From Trichoderma breve (lineage: Eukaryota > Ascomycota > Sordariomycetes > Hypocreales > Hypocreaceae), in the NCBI RefSeq assembly GCF_028502605.1, contig NC_079232.1, positions 4,836,001 through 4,900,000 of the forward strand: DNA of 64,000 nt, given 5' to 3'. The position numbers were made by a program, and so were the translations under genes. The notes under the pieces are model-generated. The model had not been told where the DNA came from, ran no database searches, and worked only from the letters and a program-made list of their open reading frames with translations. This document shows positions 50,701-61,473 of this stretch, piece after piece. The first letter of the stretch is position 1; the number at the start of each line of letters is the position of its first letter.

Positions 50701-51292
50701 CACGACTCCATACTGTAGATCTTGAGCTTTGGCGTTTTCCCCAGATCTTCAGTGGAAGATTCTGGTCACCCGTCCTTTTACCTTAATTTGACCATCTGTG
50801 GCTTGCACTCTCGTTGGGGTGAAAACCGCCCTGATATGTGGCTTGACCAACATCTCAGCCCCCCAAACTGAGGGGTTGTCGGGTTTTGGCACCTTCAACG
50901 GTATAGACAGACCAGCGCCCTTTGTTTGACGTCTTAGTTATTCGTTATGTAAAAGGCACTTTTTCTTATAAATTCAGAGGTAATGTTCTATGGTGACGTC
51001 AAAAAACGCCCTCTTAATTGATTCTGGACATCGTCTGCGGAGCCTCTCTTCGACTTTCCTCGGTTCGTATCGTTACTCCTAGAATACGAATATTAGTTGC
51101 TTGTTGCAGCTGCTCAGCAAGCACCTAATGGTGAGGTACGGAGCTTTGTAAAAATCCCACGGCGTCGTAGTTACGAGCAGGGCCGAATTAAATAATTCCC
51201 TAGTTGAGGCTATTGTGGCTTTTGGTAGCTACAAGCTTGTCTTCACTTTTATACGACATCTCAGTATCAAGAGGCCTCTCTAGTAGTCACAG

Positions 51293-51298
51293 TATATA
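51293..51298 (+). promoter_or_regulatory. Possible TATA box of the VOC-protein gene
   Basis: TATATA lies 49-54 bp upstream of the ATG at 51347, in an otherwise mixed-composition stretch. The spacing would leave a very short leader. It was judged by position only. Confidence 0.3.
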
Positions 51299-51346
51299 CA
51301 CTTTGCCCAGCAATTTGGATTTGCAGCAGACGACTCTACCGCCACA

Positions 51347-51745
51347 ATGCCTATTCAGACAGCCACTCTTCGTATCGCTCGTCCATCGGACAACATCGAA
51401 GCTTTGATACCATTCTATGTCGATGGGCTAGGCTTCGAGCTGCTCTTCCGCTTCAATCAACACGAGGACTTTGACGGCATCATGCTCGGCCACAAAGGTG
51501 CAGGATACCACCTTGAGTTTACGGCTAAGAATGGGCACACTGTCGGCCGTGCGCCTACGGAAGATAATCTACTTGTCTTCTATCTCCCTGAAGGGGACGA
51601 CTTCAAGGAGGCAGTGGCGAGGATGGAGAAGGCTGGATTCAGTGCCGTGACAAGCTTTAATCCATACTGGGATCGATGCGGCAAGACGTTTGAGGACCCG
51701 GATGGATATCGCGTCGTTTTGGTTAGCACTGAGTCGCCGTTTTGA
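51347..51745 (+). CDS. VOC-superfamily (glyoxalase/bleomycin-resistance fold) protein
   Basis: Intronless gene for 132 residues, about one VOC domain. It opens with the first beta strand, ATLRIARPSDNIEALIPFYV, then DGLGFELLFRF and GIMLGHKGAGYHLEFTAK. The second half has LLVFYLPEGDDFKEAVARME, GFSAVTSFNPYWD and GKTFEDPDGYRVVLV. The final FEDPDGYRV segment, with a short helix before it, is typical of small VOC proteins related to bacterial YycE-like members. His and Glu of YHLEF and the Asp-rich strand could bind metal. Family members include isomerases, dioxygenases and antibiotic-binding proteins; the substrate cannot be predicted. The ATG follows a CCACA context. Confidence 0.85.
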   Translation: MPIQTATLRIARPSDNIEALIPFYVDGLGFELLFRFNQHEDFDGIMLGHKGAGYHLEFTAKNGHTVGRAPTEDNLLVFYLPEGDDFKEAVARMEKAGFSAVTSFNPYWDRCGKTFEDPDGYRVVLVSTESPF

Positions 51746-52555
51746 GACGCTATTAGCATTGGAGAAAAGGGCATAGACGAGGGCCGAGGCATGCAGCTTT
51801 CGTCATAATTTCTGTCACGATGTGAGAGCAGCATTGAAATGGCTAGGAGATGGGTATACCTAGAAATGCTCTTCTTTGGGTGTCGTTGGACTATGTGCAG
51901 GGGGTACTGCACAGAATTGATACAGGTGCCTGGGCAGTTGCAAATATACGATGCTTCAGTACATAGCACAATGCAATTGGTAATGCATCATGGCACCATA
52001 AATTACAGCAGTTGCTTAGATGGCGAAATCCTCAAGAGGAAACACGGAGCCATGCTCGGCTCTATCCTCTCATGTCTCTCAGCTGTTGTACCCGCTTTGT
52101 CACAGAGTCATGACTAAAGACCGAGCTATTGGCGATTATGCCTCACAAGCAACGCTCGTGCTTTGCATGGGGCTCACACAAACCCTGGTATCTGAGATTC
52201 GCCGACACGAGGCCGCAATTCTCCGTACCCATGAGGTTGGGCCATGATTATGCAAACTCACGAAACCGAGAAAAATAATATGAAAAATGTGTTCGCAAAA
52301 ATGATTACTTAGGAAAATGAGGGTTTAGCATCGGAACGGAGCAGTTGGGAGCTGTGTGAAATACAGTCTCGAGGGAGGAGAATTCCAGGTTGGGAGCTGA
52401 TTACCGCTTTCGGTGGTCCTTGTAAATTGAAAAAGACCACATCACGTGATTTCGCGACTTACCGTGCGCGCTACGCCTCGGCGCTGCTTCACACGTTAGC
52501 CATATCACACAGCGTCTCGTGATAGCACGGCCAAGCTCAGGCAAGGCTATGGATC
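51746..52555. other. Intergenic region, VOC gene to RAD55-like gene
   Basis: This 810-bp interval holds the 3' flank of the VOC gene and the promoter of the repair gene. No further gene is seen; the open frames at 51839-52247 lack protein-like features. TCACGTGA-like sequence (ATCACGTGATTT) occurs at 52441-52452 and could be an E-box (CACGTG). Confidence 0.5.
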
Positions 52556-54148
52556 ATGGATTATCATGCCATCCATGGCCATGACATAGCCAGTTTTGAC
52601 ACATCGAGCTCAACGCGTAAGCTTTCCCGGGCTAGTTGTGGTGATAATAGGCTAATCTTGGGGGTGTCTCTCAGATCGTCTGCCAACGGTGCCGGCATCA
52701 CAGGCCTGGGAAGACTTGAAGGCTGGCCCGGCCACTCACATCTCAACAGGATTGGAAGCCCTTGATCGTGCATTGCTGGGGATTGACTCGGCTGATTCAC
52801 AAGATGCTGCGTTGCAGGGTGGTGTCAAGCGCGGGCAGGTAACTGAAATATGGGGGCCTCCAGGTTGTGGTAAAACTGCATTAGGGTAAGAGAGCTCAAT
52901 GATGTAGATGATGTTTTAACGCAAATGATATGCCTTTATTCTTGTTTATAGATGCTAATGGGATGTAATAGAATTCAACTGGCCGCCAATGCCCTCAGTG
53001 GTGGTAACGGTGTGGTCTGGGTAGGTCGGTTTGACGACTTGAAATAAGATATCCCCAGTTATCATCGCTGTCAGCTAACACAAACCGATTCTTTTCAGAC
53101 TGCTTTCAAAAACTACAAACTCAAAGGATAGCAAATGTGCTGAAATGCGTCAAAGAATCACGACATCTGGCGGAAACAGGGGATACGCAAGAAATAGACC
53201 CAAGCAGGCTGGTTCAGTACTCTTGCATGACACTGCCGCATCTGCTTGCGTTTATATCTCGACCAACAACAACTACCATTGCTTCAGGTGTTTCGCTTAT
53301 TATTCTTAGCTCTCCATCGGCCTTGATCAATTCATCTTTGCCGAGGTCATTGGAACGGAAAGGAAACCCAAAACAAGCAAAAGGCATGTTTTTATCAGGC
53401 ATAATCGTTACCGCGAGTATCTCTCTCTAATACCTAGCTTCATAGGCCCTACTCAAGCCTCGAAACGCCTACAAGGGTTACAGTTTATCATCAACACGTT
53501 GCAAAAGCTCGCCGCAACTAAGAACTGCGCCGTCGTCTTACTATCGCAATGCGCAACAAAGATGAGAAGCGAGCAGAAACCCACACTAATCCCGTCCATC
53601 AACACCACGGTGTGGGAGCAAGGCGTGTCTACCAGGCTAGTTCTATTTCGGGACTGGGCGTGGAACGGCAACAAGTCTTCCAGCGTCTTTTTGGCAGGCC
53701 TGCAGAAGATTGACGGTAGGGTAGTCCAGGACGCCGTCGAGCATGTATCTGCATTCAAAGTTGAGCCCGTACGTTACATTGACCAGACGCAAGCGCCGGC
53801 ATTTGAAAATGCTAATCTCAACTTGGACAGGCCGGCATATCAAGTGTCCACTACGAAATCAGTGATCCGGGCATGGAGGTGGCGGCAATGGCACCCCGTC
53901 CAAAGAGGAAACTGGGGCAGACGGAGCTGGAGGTGCCGGATAGCGACGATGATGAAGACTACGGCTGGGCAGAGGAGGACGAAGATGCACTGCCGCCGCC
54001 GCCGTCTCAATGGCAAGGCAGTGAGGACCTGATTCTGGGCAAAGAGGCCGGCCTAAGCGATGAGGAGCCGGACGAAGGGCTCCAGGACTACTATTATGAG
54101 GACGACGAGGCCGGGGATGGCGACCGAAGTAACAACGAGACGGACTGA
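52556..54148 (+). CDS. RAD51-paralogue, RAD55-like recombination protein
   Basis: RecA/RAD51-fold ATPase; in yeast Rad55 acts with Rad57 as a mediator that stabilises Rad51 filaments in homologous recombination. Six exons (52556-52616, 52675-52885, 52972-53024, 53099-53383, 53446-53768, 53831-54148) total 1251 nt, 416 residues. Start MDYHAIHGHDIASF; the second exon begins RLPTVPASQAWEDLKAG, then HISTGLEALDRALLG. Walker A is EIWGPPGCGKTALG (about residues 78-91), followed by IQLAANALSGGNGVVWVDC. The expected Walker B strand reads VSLIILSSPSALI and lacks the usual Asp. Later CAVVLLSQCATKM and GVSTRLVLFRDW fit the RecA core. The C-terminus is very acidic (DSDDDEDYGWAEEDED). The intron after 53383 must be spliced because read-through hits TAA at 53428; it appears to use a GC donor. 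Rad55 versus another paralogue is inferred. Confidence 0.82.
53384..53445 (+). other. Probable GC-AG intron in the RAD55-like gene
   Basis: The sequence AAAAG|GCATGT ... CTCTAATACC ... TTCATAG|GCCC gives a 62-nt intron in the right phase, joining KQAKG to PTQASKRLQGLQ. A GT-AG alternative (53388-53437, donor GTTTTT, acceptor CCTAG) is also in frame but has a poor donor and is 50 nt. Some splice is required because the unspliced frame stops. Confidence 0.55.
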
Positions 54149-56689
54149 CCTGAGCTGGGAAAAACCGGGGGGTCGTTTAAGCGCCGGCAAAACGCCGATG
54201 GCCTTGGCTGCGCCGTAACGTGTAGGTATTCCCGAGATGGAGCGAGAAGATGGAGCCGCATCTCCACCGAGCGGTCTTGCTATCAGTTCGAGACAAGCCT
54301 AGTGAATATAGCATGACGAGGTGGCGGCATCCCGGCCGGGAAATCTATTTGGGGTTAGGACGGCTGAGGCCAATTGCATTGTATATTACGAGCACTCGAT
54401 ATCATATCTCAGCCGCATGCACTCAGTAATACGAGCTGTAATGATAATGTCTCTTTGTATTATAACGTACTGAGCATTACTCTATCTTGATTACTTTTAA
54501 TATCAGCCTCGGCTAGACATGTATCCGTATCGACGCACATCATATCATTCCATACCCATCATAGTATCCGGCGAGTTGATGGTGCCTACCGCTTTATCCC
54601 CTTAGAATATTCCATGGTTCCTGGAGGCTATTCGGAGGTGATTACTAGTATGCGAAAAATGCCATGATTCGCCTTGAGACGGGAGATGTAATGGCTGCGA
54701 ATGAGCTGTGGGCACAATGCAATTCATCATTGTCGTCCCTGAGCTTGGCATAAACATGAGGGCTTGTAATGGGTTCACAGGCCAAGTCCAATGGGAGCGA
54801 CGAGAGTCAATTGCACCTGCGGCTGCTAGAAATGAAGTTGACTGCTTCGGGCTTCATATCAGCGACTCCATACTCACAATTTCGACTAATAAACAAGATC
54901 GAAAAAGGCCATGCTGAGATGCCACCTTGAAGGTCACACATCATATCCATGCCGCCTGGTTCGGATTTCTTGAGATAGCAGATTTCTTCTTCCCTCCGCC
55001 GCAAGCTGTTAGCTCGCCCTCATCGCTGTTAAACATGTGATAGCTCGGGATAGAGGACTCAAGGGGAGACCTTTGACCTTTCGGTTTATCACTGCACTCA
55101 TGTCCGTAAAGGTTCAGACGCCAGACACACTGACTGACCTTGATGGCCCCCTTCACATTAGGTACATAGATGGCCAAACCTATCATCAACTTCACGAGCT
55201 TTATTGACTGCTAGCGTATCGTACTTGAAGTAATCATCCGTAAAGATGTGTCGGTATTGTACCACTTGGTTACACTGACCTGGCTCTGATAGGGAAATTA
55301 CGGTATACTTTCCTTTAGGCATACTTAAAACGAGCTCTCGGTGATGAGCGTTTGAGAGCGCCAAACATCTTCTGCATCCGATGCCTTTGCCGAGTGAGCA
55401 ACCAAAGTGTGCCGCAGACACAGCGTCGGTATGCATGTGATTGACCATCGCCCTTATTCCAATGAAGTGTTTGTCTACTAAGGAAGAACTGGCGCAGATA
55501 GCGGTTGCGAGCGGCACACGTCCGGCAATGCATTGCTAGATTAGGCCAAACAACGATACCGGTCAATTGGATTTTTACCGTGGATGGGGCGGCTAATTGG
55601 TGAGCAGGGGTAGTGATAGTGATCGATTGCATTGAATGAAGCACAAGGCGATCCTCCATCCGATCTGAGATGCTTGTTTGAGGTAGCTACTGCAGCTCGG
55701 CGCAGAGCGAGCTGCGTTGCCCATGCTTATCAGGCAGCTCCCAAAGCAGCACAGCTCTGTTGTTACTTTCCCCTTCTCCGCTACAAAACATTCGCTTACG
55801 TCTTCACGTCGAAATTCTTTTATAAAAAATGAAAATTGCGTCTCATCATCTTATGCGGCCTTACTCAGACCAGCTTCAAACAGGGCTCGTTCTCCGCGCG
55901 GCTCGCTCGCATCGAGTCTGGCATGATGTTGTTCGCCGCTCGGCTGACATATGTAGCTTCGGCTCGGAGCAGCCCTCGTACATACAGGCATACAGGCACA
56001 GGGTCTCCGTTCCCTACAGTACCTACCTTGATGGGTGCGCTGGGCCTTTTTCGGCGGCACATGGAGTCCGCAATTTTTTCTGCTTGACGTTTGCCACTGG
56101 CCCATTTCGGGGTGTCACAGCCAAGCCACGATGCATTGGGACAGCTGTGCCTGAGTTCCTGGCCTGGGCCTGGCTGGCTCGTCCACGGGTAGAGTAGCAG
56201 AGTTTTCGGTGTCCTGTCCTGCCCAGCAACAAAGACACGGGGAGAGTCTACAGCACTCCGCACGAGTGCTTTCTCCATCTTCCATCTACCTGGATCCCTT
56301 TCGCTTTATCTTTGGACTTGCATTATCAACTGTCAATAGTACGGAATCCTCCGTGTTAGCCTGGGCAACTAACGGTACGGAGTTCGGGTTCCAGCTACCG
56401 CAGGCTTCCAGCAACCAAGGCTTCCCAATCTTCCTGGTCCATGCGTTTGCCCACATGCTTCTGGAAAAGAACAGAAAAATTCTCCTAATTGCATCATGAG
56501 CCGCCAGCACGGCTAAGAGCCCCGCCGTTATCTTTCTCATCCCACGCCAGAGAATGCGCCGGTTGAGAAATTTTGACGATCCACCCGCCTTTCGTCGTCT
56601 TTGTACCTGTGGGGAAAAGATACATGGCTCAAAATCCCCGATCTGACTCCACGTTTTCGTAGGGACACGCCTCTTGGCTGCCGCCCAGC

Positions 56690-56720
<31 letters not shown>

Positions 56721-59363
56721 GCCTTGCACGCTGTCTCTTCAATCCCTGCACCCACTCACTCTCTCTCTCTCTCTCTTGGCCGCTTCAGTACTCTTACAGC
56801 TACTGTAACAGGCAGCCTTATTTCCCTTGTGCCTTATGCACAACTGTGGACTCTCAATTCGTTTCCAGGGAACAATGTCATCATCGAGCGTGTGGCAAAT
56901 GCACGCACGCAACCGGACGAGGCAGTCCGGATTGAACGCTGCAGAACGTGTTCCAAAGACGGTCTTGTCTTGACTCAACCTCTGCCCGCATTGCGCAGTT
57001 CGCCGTGCCTGTCCTCGTCACGCCAGCTTTCGCTAAAGAGCGCATTGAGCTGTTCCAAGCCCGTGGTGCCTTGGCTGCCCCCAAAGTCTGAGACATTCAG
57101 GCCAGTGTTCTTGTGGGGTCTCTGGGCTTCTGGGGTCTGTATGGGGTGATGGTTCGAGTGAGAAAAAGCGCTCAAGGACCGACCACCGTGCGCTATCTGG
57201 CCGATACAACCCATAATAATGAGCATGGGGGTTTCCAAGGCACAGACGATACTGTACGGAGAGCACAGCGGCAACAATACGATTACGCCCGAGACTGTAT
57301 TGGCCGAATTATGTCTTAGCCACATGCCGCTGCCCGTAATGTCGACATGGCTTCTTATTCATGGTACGATTGAAGCCAATTGTTGACTCTGTGCCGAGTA
57401 TGACAACATCTTGGCTTGCCCAACCACGCAAGGGTTGACTCAGCAGCAGTGAGGGAAATTGCGGAAAGATTTTATCAAGTGCTTGCCATTATCAGAGTTA
57501 TCAAGTGCTGAGTGAGATGCTGAAAAAGTTCCAATGCGCCGAACTTCCCCATGCTTGCCCTTACGCGGCGCATCCCGTCCACACAACCGTCAACGTGGTC
57601 CCCCATGCCGGATCGACGGCTAGCACACACAAGCGTGCTGCGGAGATAATAGCCTTTTGCGACCGAGCACGGGGAGAAAAGAAAGCAGCAAAGTGCTACT
57701 GGATTGAGACACCAATGTCCTGTGGCGTAAATTGAGAAACATGCAAGTGCGTGCTGTGAGCCAACAAACACCGGGAAATCCGCCTCTATGCCCATGATTC
57801 GGAAAGTAGGCGATTACTTCTCGCCCCTACGGTCTATTTCCCTTATTGGAGCCTCATGGGCCTACCGGCTATGCTATGGGGTCTCTTCATGATTCAATTG
57901 GTCTCTTGTCATTGCCAAAAGAAACAAGGCCGACCAACATGCGAGGGCAGGGATGGGAAAACGCCACTGTCGGAACGCCCCGATTGGAGTCCGAGGAAGC
58001 CCGTGCAATACCGAACGTCGACAGCTATCAGATCGGCGATTCTTGGAAGGGTTGCCGCGACCTGCATTTATCGCTCACCTTGGCCGTCCAATAGTTGTCG
58101 TCTAGCCGGCTGCGATAGTTTCCAATAGCCGGAAGATGGTGCTTCTGATAGTAACTGTTCTAGACGCTGAATGCGCACACCACAACCAATACACACTTCT
58201 AGTTCCACATTCAGCCCAGGCGAAAGACCTTGTATACGCATGGCAAATAGCACAAGTGCCATTCTCTCCACTCATGCAATCCATAACGGGAGCGCTGCAT
58301 CGGATGCGCACCTGGCGCTTCCGTGGGGTTGCAACATTGACCTTGAGCTGGATGGAAGGGGAAAGTGGTGATCAAAGCACAGATTGTCATTGGTCCGCTA
58401 TTAGCCATATAGTACGGAATATTGAATTCACAATGCGTCGCGTTGTGTGATTTTGTTTCAACCGATACTCAACACGGGAAGAGTCTGGGGTCGGTTGTAT
58501 TGCCATCTTTACGGGGTAGGTAGCCAATTTCTAATTGGCAACTGTATAAAGACCCTGGAACTATCTGGATCATGGATCATGCTTTGAACCGGTAACCGCG
58601 TGTTGGCCCTGGGAGATATGAGGTTGAAGGATAATACATGGATTCACTGATGAGGCTCAAGTACAGGCTAAATACCTGCATTCCAGGGGAAGTCCTGGCC
58701 ATTCTTGATTAGCCGCAGGGATTATGTATATGTACTCCGTATGTCCAGTTGTTTCCTCTGGGATAATAGGCATCTTCTGGCTGAATATTGCGCACTATTA
58801 ATACCTGGGAGATAGTAAGTGATCACATTCTTTACAAAACGTTCATCCTCTTCCTAGAACGATCGACATTCGTTGGGCGCCAGATAGGTCATGTGTCCCC
58901 TTAAGCCCCGTGAAAATTCGCAATGTTATCAGTTTGCCGAGACGGCTGGCTATAGTCGTTTCCGGAGGATCTGGCTGTCTGGATAAATGTACGAAAGCAA
59001 GATATAGTCTCCAGCCTATATCATTCTAGCACCAGGTTGCGAATAATTGCCAACCAATCTTGAGGAACGGTTATGCCAATGAGTACATCTTGAGACCTTA
59101 TGCTTCTTTGACAAGGTTCTCTTCTAGCCTGATCATACTCTGGTCGTGCTGTTGTTGTTTTATTCTTGTGATGAGCCTTTCCTATTCTTTCCCTCTTTCC
59201 TTATGACCGGATTGGACGAAAGGAACTCACGGCCTCGGACATGTTATGCGACATCACTAATATAGAACAGGCTGCTAGGACCCAACTGACCGCCATCTTT
59301 ACCAGCTCAGATACTACCTGTCCATTTAACCGTAAATTAAAGGTACATCAACCTAACAAGCAG
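54149..59363. other. 5.2-kb gene-free region
   Basis: This stretch lies between the 3' end of the RAD55-like gene and the 3' end of the cysteine-rich gene, so both flanking genes point into it. No coding sequence is recognisable. Frames at 55829-56197, 56601-57149 and 55158-55659 have no domain or splice continuity. It contains a T28 tract with an adjacent CT repeat (56693-56777) and one exact TACTCCGTA (58733-58741). Confidence 0.6.
56693..56777. repeat. T28 homopolymer followed by a (CT)n tract
   Basis: 28 consecutive T (56693-56720), then a short unique spacer, then CTCACTCTCTCTCTCTCTCT-type dinucleotide repeats ending near 56777. It is the longest homopolymer in the window. Confidence 0.9.
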
Positions 59364-61473
59364 CTAGAAACCAACAATCTCTATCTCAGCATCATTATTG
59401 AGGAACCAAAAGTTTATGCAGCCTCTCATCGAGTAGAAGTTTTTCTCCAGTGTATCATCTTTAGACACATGGTCAGATTCGGAGTCAAAAGCAACCCGGA
59501 CGCCTTTATGCTTGACCGGATCCAGCACGCCTGCGGGATCGGTGATTTGGTAAGAAGCAGAATCGTAAAACAAGCTTAGAGGCTTCCGCCAACTTTGAAC
59601 TCGATCCCAACCCAGGCGGCATTGGCCCACAGTTCGTTTCGAGCCGTTCTCGTATTCGAATAGGATGCCTTTGCATAAGTTTCGGAGCTTGTCGCTGAAA
59701 ACATGTACGTTTAAGACGCCCTCAAGAGATGCGAATGAGAAGAATGCACGATGAAGCGGCCAATCTTGGCGTTGAATATTCGGCTCGGTAGTCTCAGTCT
59801 GTTTATCAGCATCTGTTCCGATGAATTCCATCGAACCAGAGCTAGGGACATGGTGAATGAGAGTCAAGGGTCGTCGTGTATCCCCCATCTCGTGCAAAGT
59901 TCCTACAGCAGGCCCCCATGAAAAGGTACCCGGTCCAGCTCTCTGGTATTCAAGCGTTTGGGGACAGCCAAATATAAATTTTCCGGTCTCTGTCCATATC
60001 TATAAGCTTGGGGGTCAGTTTTTTAGCCAAGTCAAGCGAAACTATTCACCTACTCACTGTGAAATGATGTGGCGCCTCTTCTTCTGTTACGTATTTCCTG
60101 ATATCAATTGCAGTGATCTGATCTTGGGCTGTAAGTGGTATGTAAATCCAGACGATTTCATGGTCAAATATGGAGCGAAGATAATCGAATCTTTCTAAAT
60201 GGGTTGAGTGTCGTTTTGAATGAGCAAGGATTTCATGCACAAGGTGTGAAGCTATAAATAGAGAGATTCCACTGCAATACTCTGGATTTAAGCTAACGGT
60301 TGCGAAGCGGTGGTATTCATCAAGATCTTTAGAAGGCAAGAGATGCATGAGATGAAGAGGATTTGGGTCACTCCAAATGATGATCTGTCGTTTCCTCGGG
60401 ACTTGGAGACGACACAATCCGAGCTAGAGAAGTTATTTATATGAACTTCTACGTTTGATTTGAAAAGATGGCCGCGTACCTCAAATTCTAGTTTATCATT
60501 TGATAGTTTTTCTATCGGCTCTACTGCAAACACGCAGGAGGAAGCCGGCATCTCACCAACCGTGCTGGCTGGAACATCAGAAAATCGATCTATGCTCTTG
60601 ATACCGCGATGGTCAATTGTAAATCTGATAAAAGACCCGGCAAGGCTTTCATCTTGCACCAGCTTAGGAGCGCAGCCACGAGACCATGACAGGACTTTGG
60701 GGACGTCATAGATGACTGCTGCTTCCGCCTTTGCCGATCCAAGTTCTTGTGCCAGCTGGATGGCTGAGCAGTATCTCCAGACCATATGCAATTTCGAGTG
60801 ATTTTGGATCAATCGAGCCACCTCAGGCAAGAAGACCTTTTGAAAGCCGCATAGATTGCTAATAATCTCAGGATGGGGAAAAGCGAGAGTAGTACTGCTG
60901 GAGAATCTGAGCGGCTGCATCTTGCGCCAGGCATATCGTCTTGTTCCCGCCAGCCAGAGGCGTCTATACTTCTCATCCATTTGTTCAGAGTTGTTTTCGC
61001 CATGCCCAATGGCGCAATGCTTCTCGAACAGCTCAAAGCAATCTGTGTGTACGGATATACTCTCTTCAACAATTTGGCACCGACGGCAATGAGCGTTCTT
61101 GCAAAATAAGTTTCCTACATCCGGTAGATTATTAAGAAGAGAGATGTCGTTTATTGTATCTGGTAGGACAAGTTCTGGCTGTATCGTACTTGAGCACACA
61201 GCACAGTCAGAGTGCCTGCAGAACATTGAATGCAAGTCCTTTTCCGTTTGTTGTTCGCAATAATCTTGCGATATGCTTGTGAAGAGTAAGTTCTTGTATA
61301 TATCGAGTGATGAATTTCTGTAGACCACTTTATCATGTTTAGCAAAATTGGCTGCCTGCTATCTGCTCGGAAAGATTCCTCATACATGCGACTAAGGTTT
61401 CGCCTGGTCTGAAAAGTTGACTGCAAGCTGCGCATTGGTGGTGGATCGTGGTATGCAGAACTTTACGAGCCAT
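59364..61473 (-). CDS. Cysteine-rich fungal protein of unknown function
   Basis: Four exons (61473-61386, 61327-60480, 60423-60058, 59999-59364) give 1938 nt and 645 residues; all phases agree. I do not recognise a named family. The N-terminus has a CxxC pair (HHQCAACSQLFRPGE, C14/C17). Two copies of an FC-x4-C-x2-C motif follow (FCRHSDCAVC at C66/C71/C74; FCKNAHCRRC at C105/C110/C113), then HTDCFELFEKHC and RRLWLAGTRRYAWRKMQPLR, so a zinc-binding head is likely. The middle and C-terminus look globular (FTIDHRGIKSIDRFSDVP, GKFIFGCPQT, HKGVRVAFDSESD, NFYSMRGCINFW). No membrane span, signal peptide or catalytic signature is seen. Layout and composition resemble lineage-expanded fungal orphan proteins, but this is an impression. 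Head-to-head with the BTB-bromodomain gene. Confidence 0.78.

Larger units (their letters stand above)
43674..51346. other. 7.7-kb gene-free region upstream of cre1
   Basis: The part next to cre1 (43674 to about 45300) must be its 5' leader and promoter. The remainder has no recognisable gene. Frames of up to about 240 codons (46619-47281 +, 49719-50447 -) show no domains and have Ser/Pro/Arg compositions typical of chance frames in GC-rich DNA. A T18 tract lies at 44727-44744, short A-runs at 45470 and 49854, and one exact TACGGAGTA at 47812-47820. Confidence 0.6.

Noticed and set aside
7336..59363. tRNA or 5S rRNA genes in the intergenic deserts
   Set aside because: I looked for the GGTTCGANTCC B-box with a matching A-box and acceptor stem and found no convincing case; a tRNAscan-type search would settle it.
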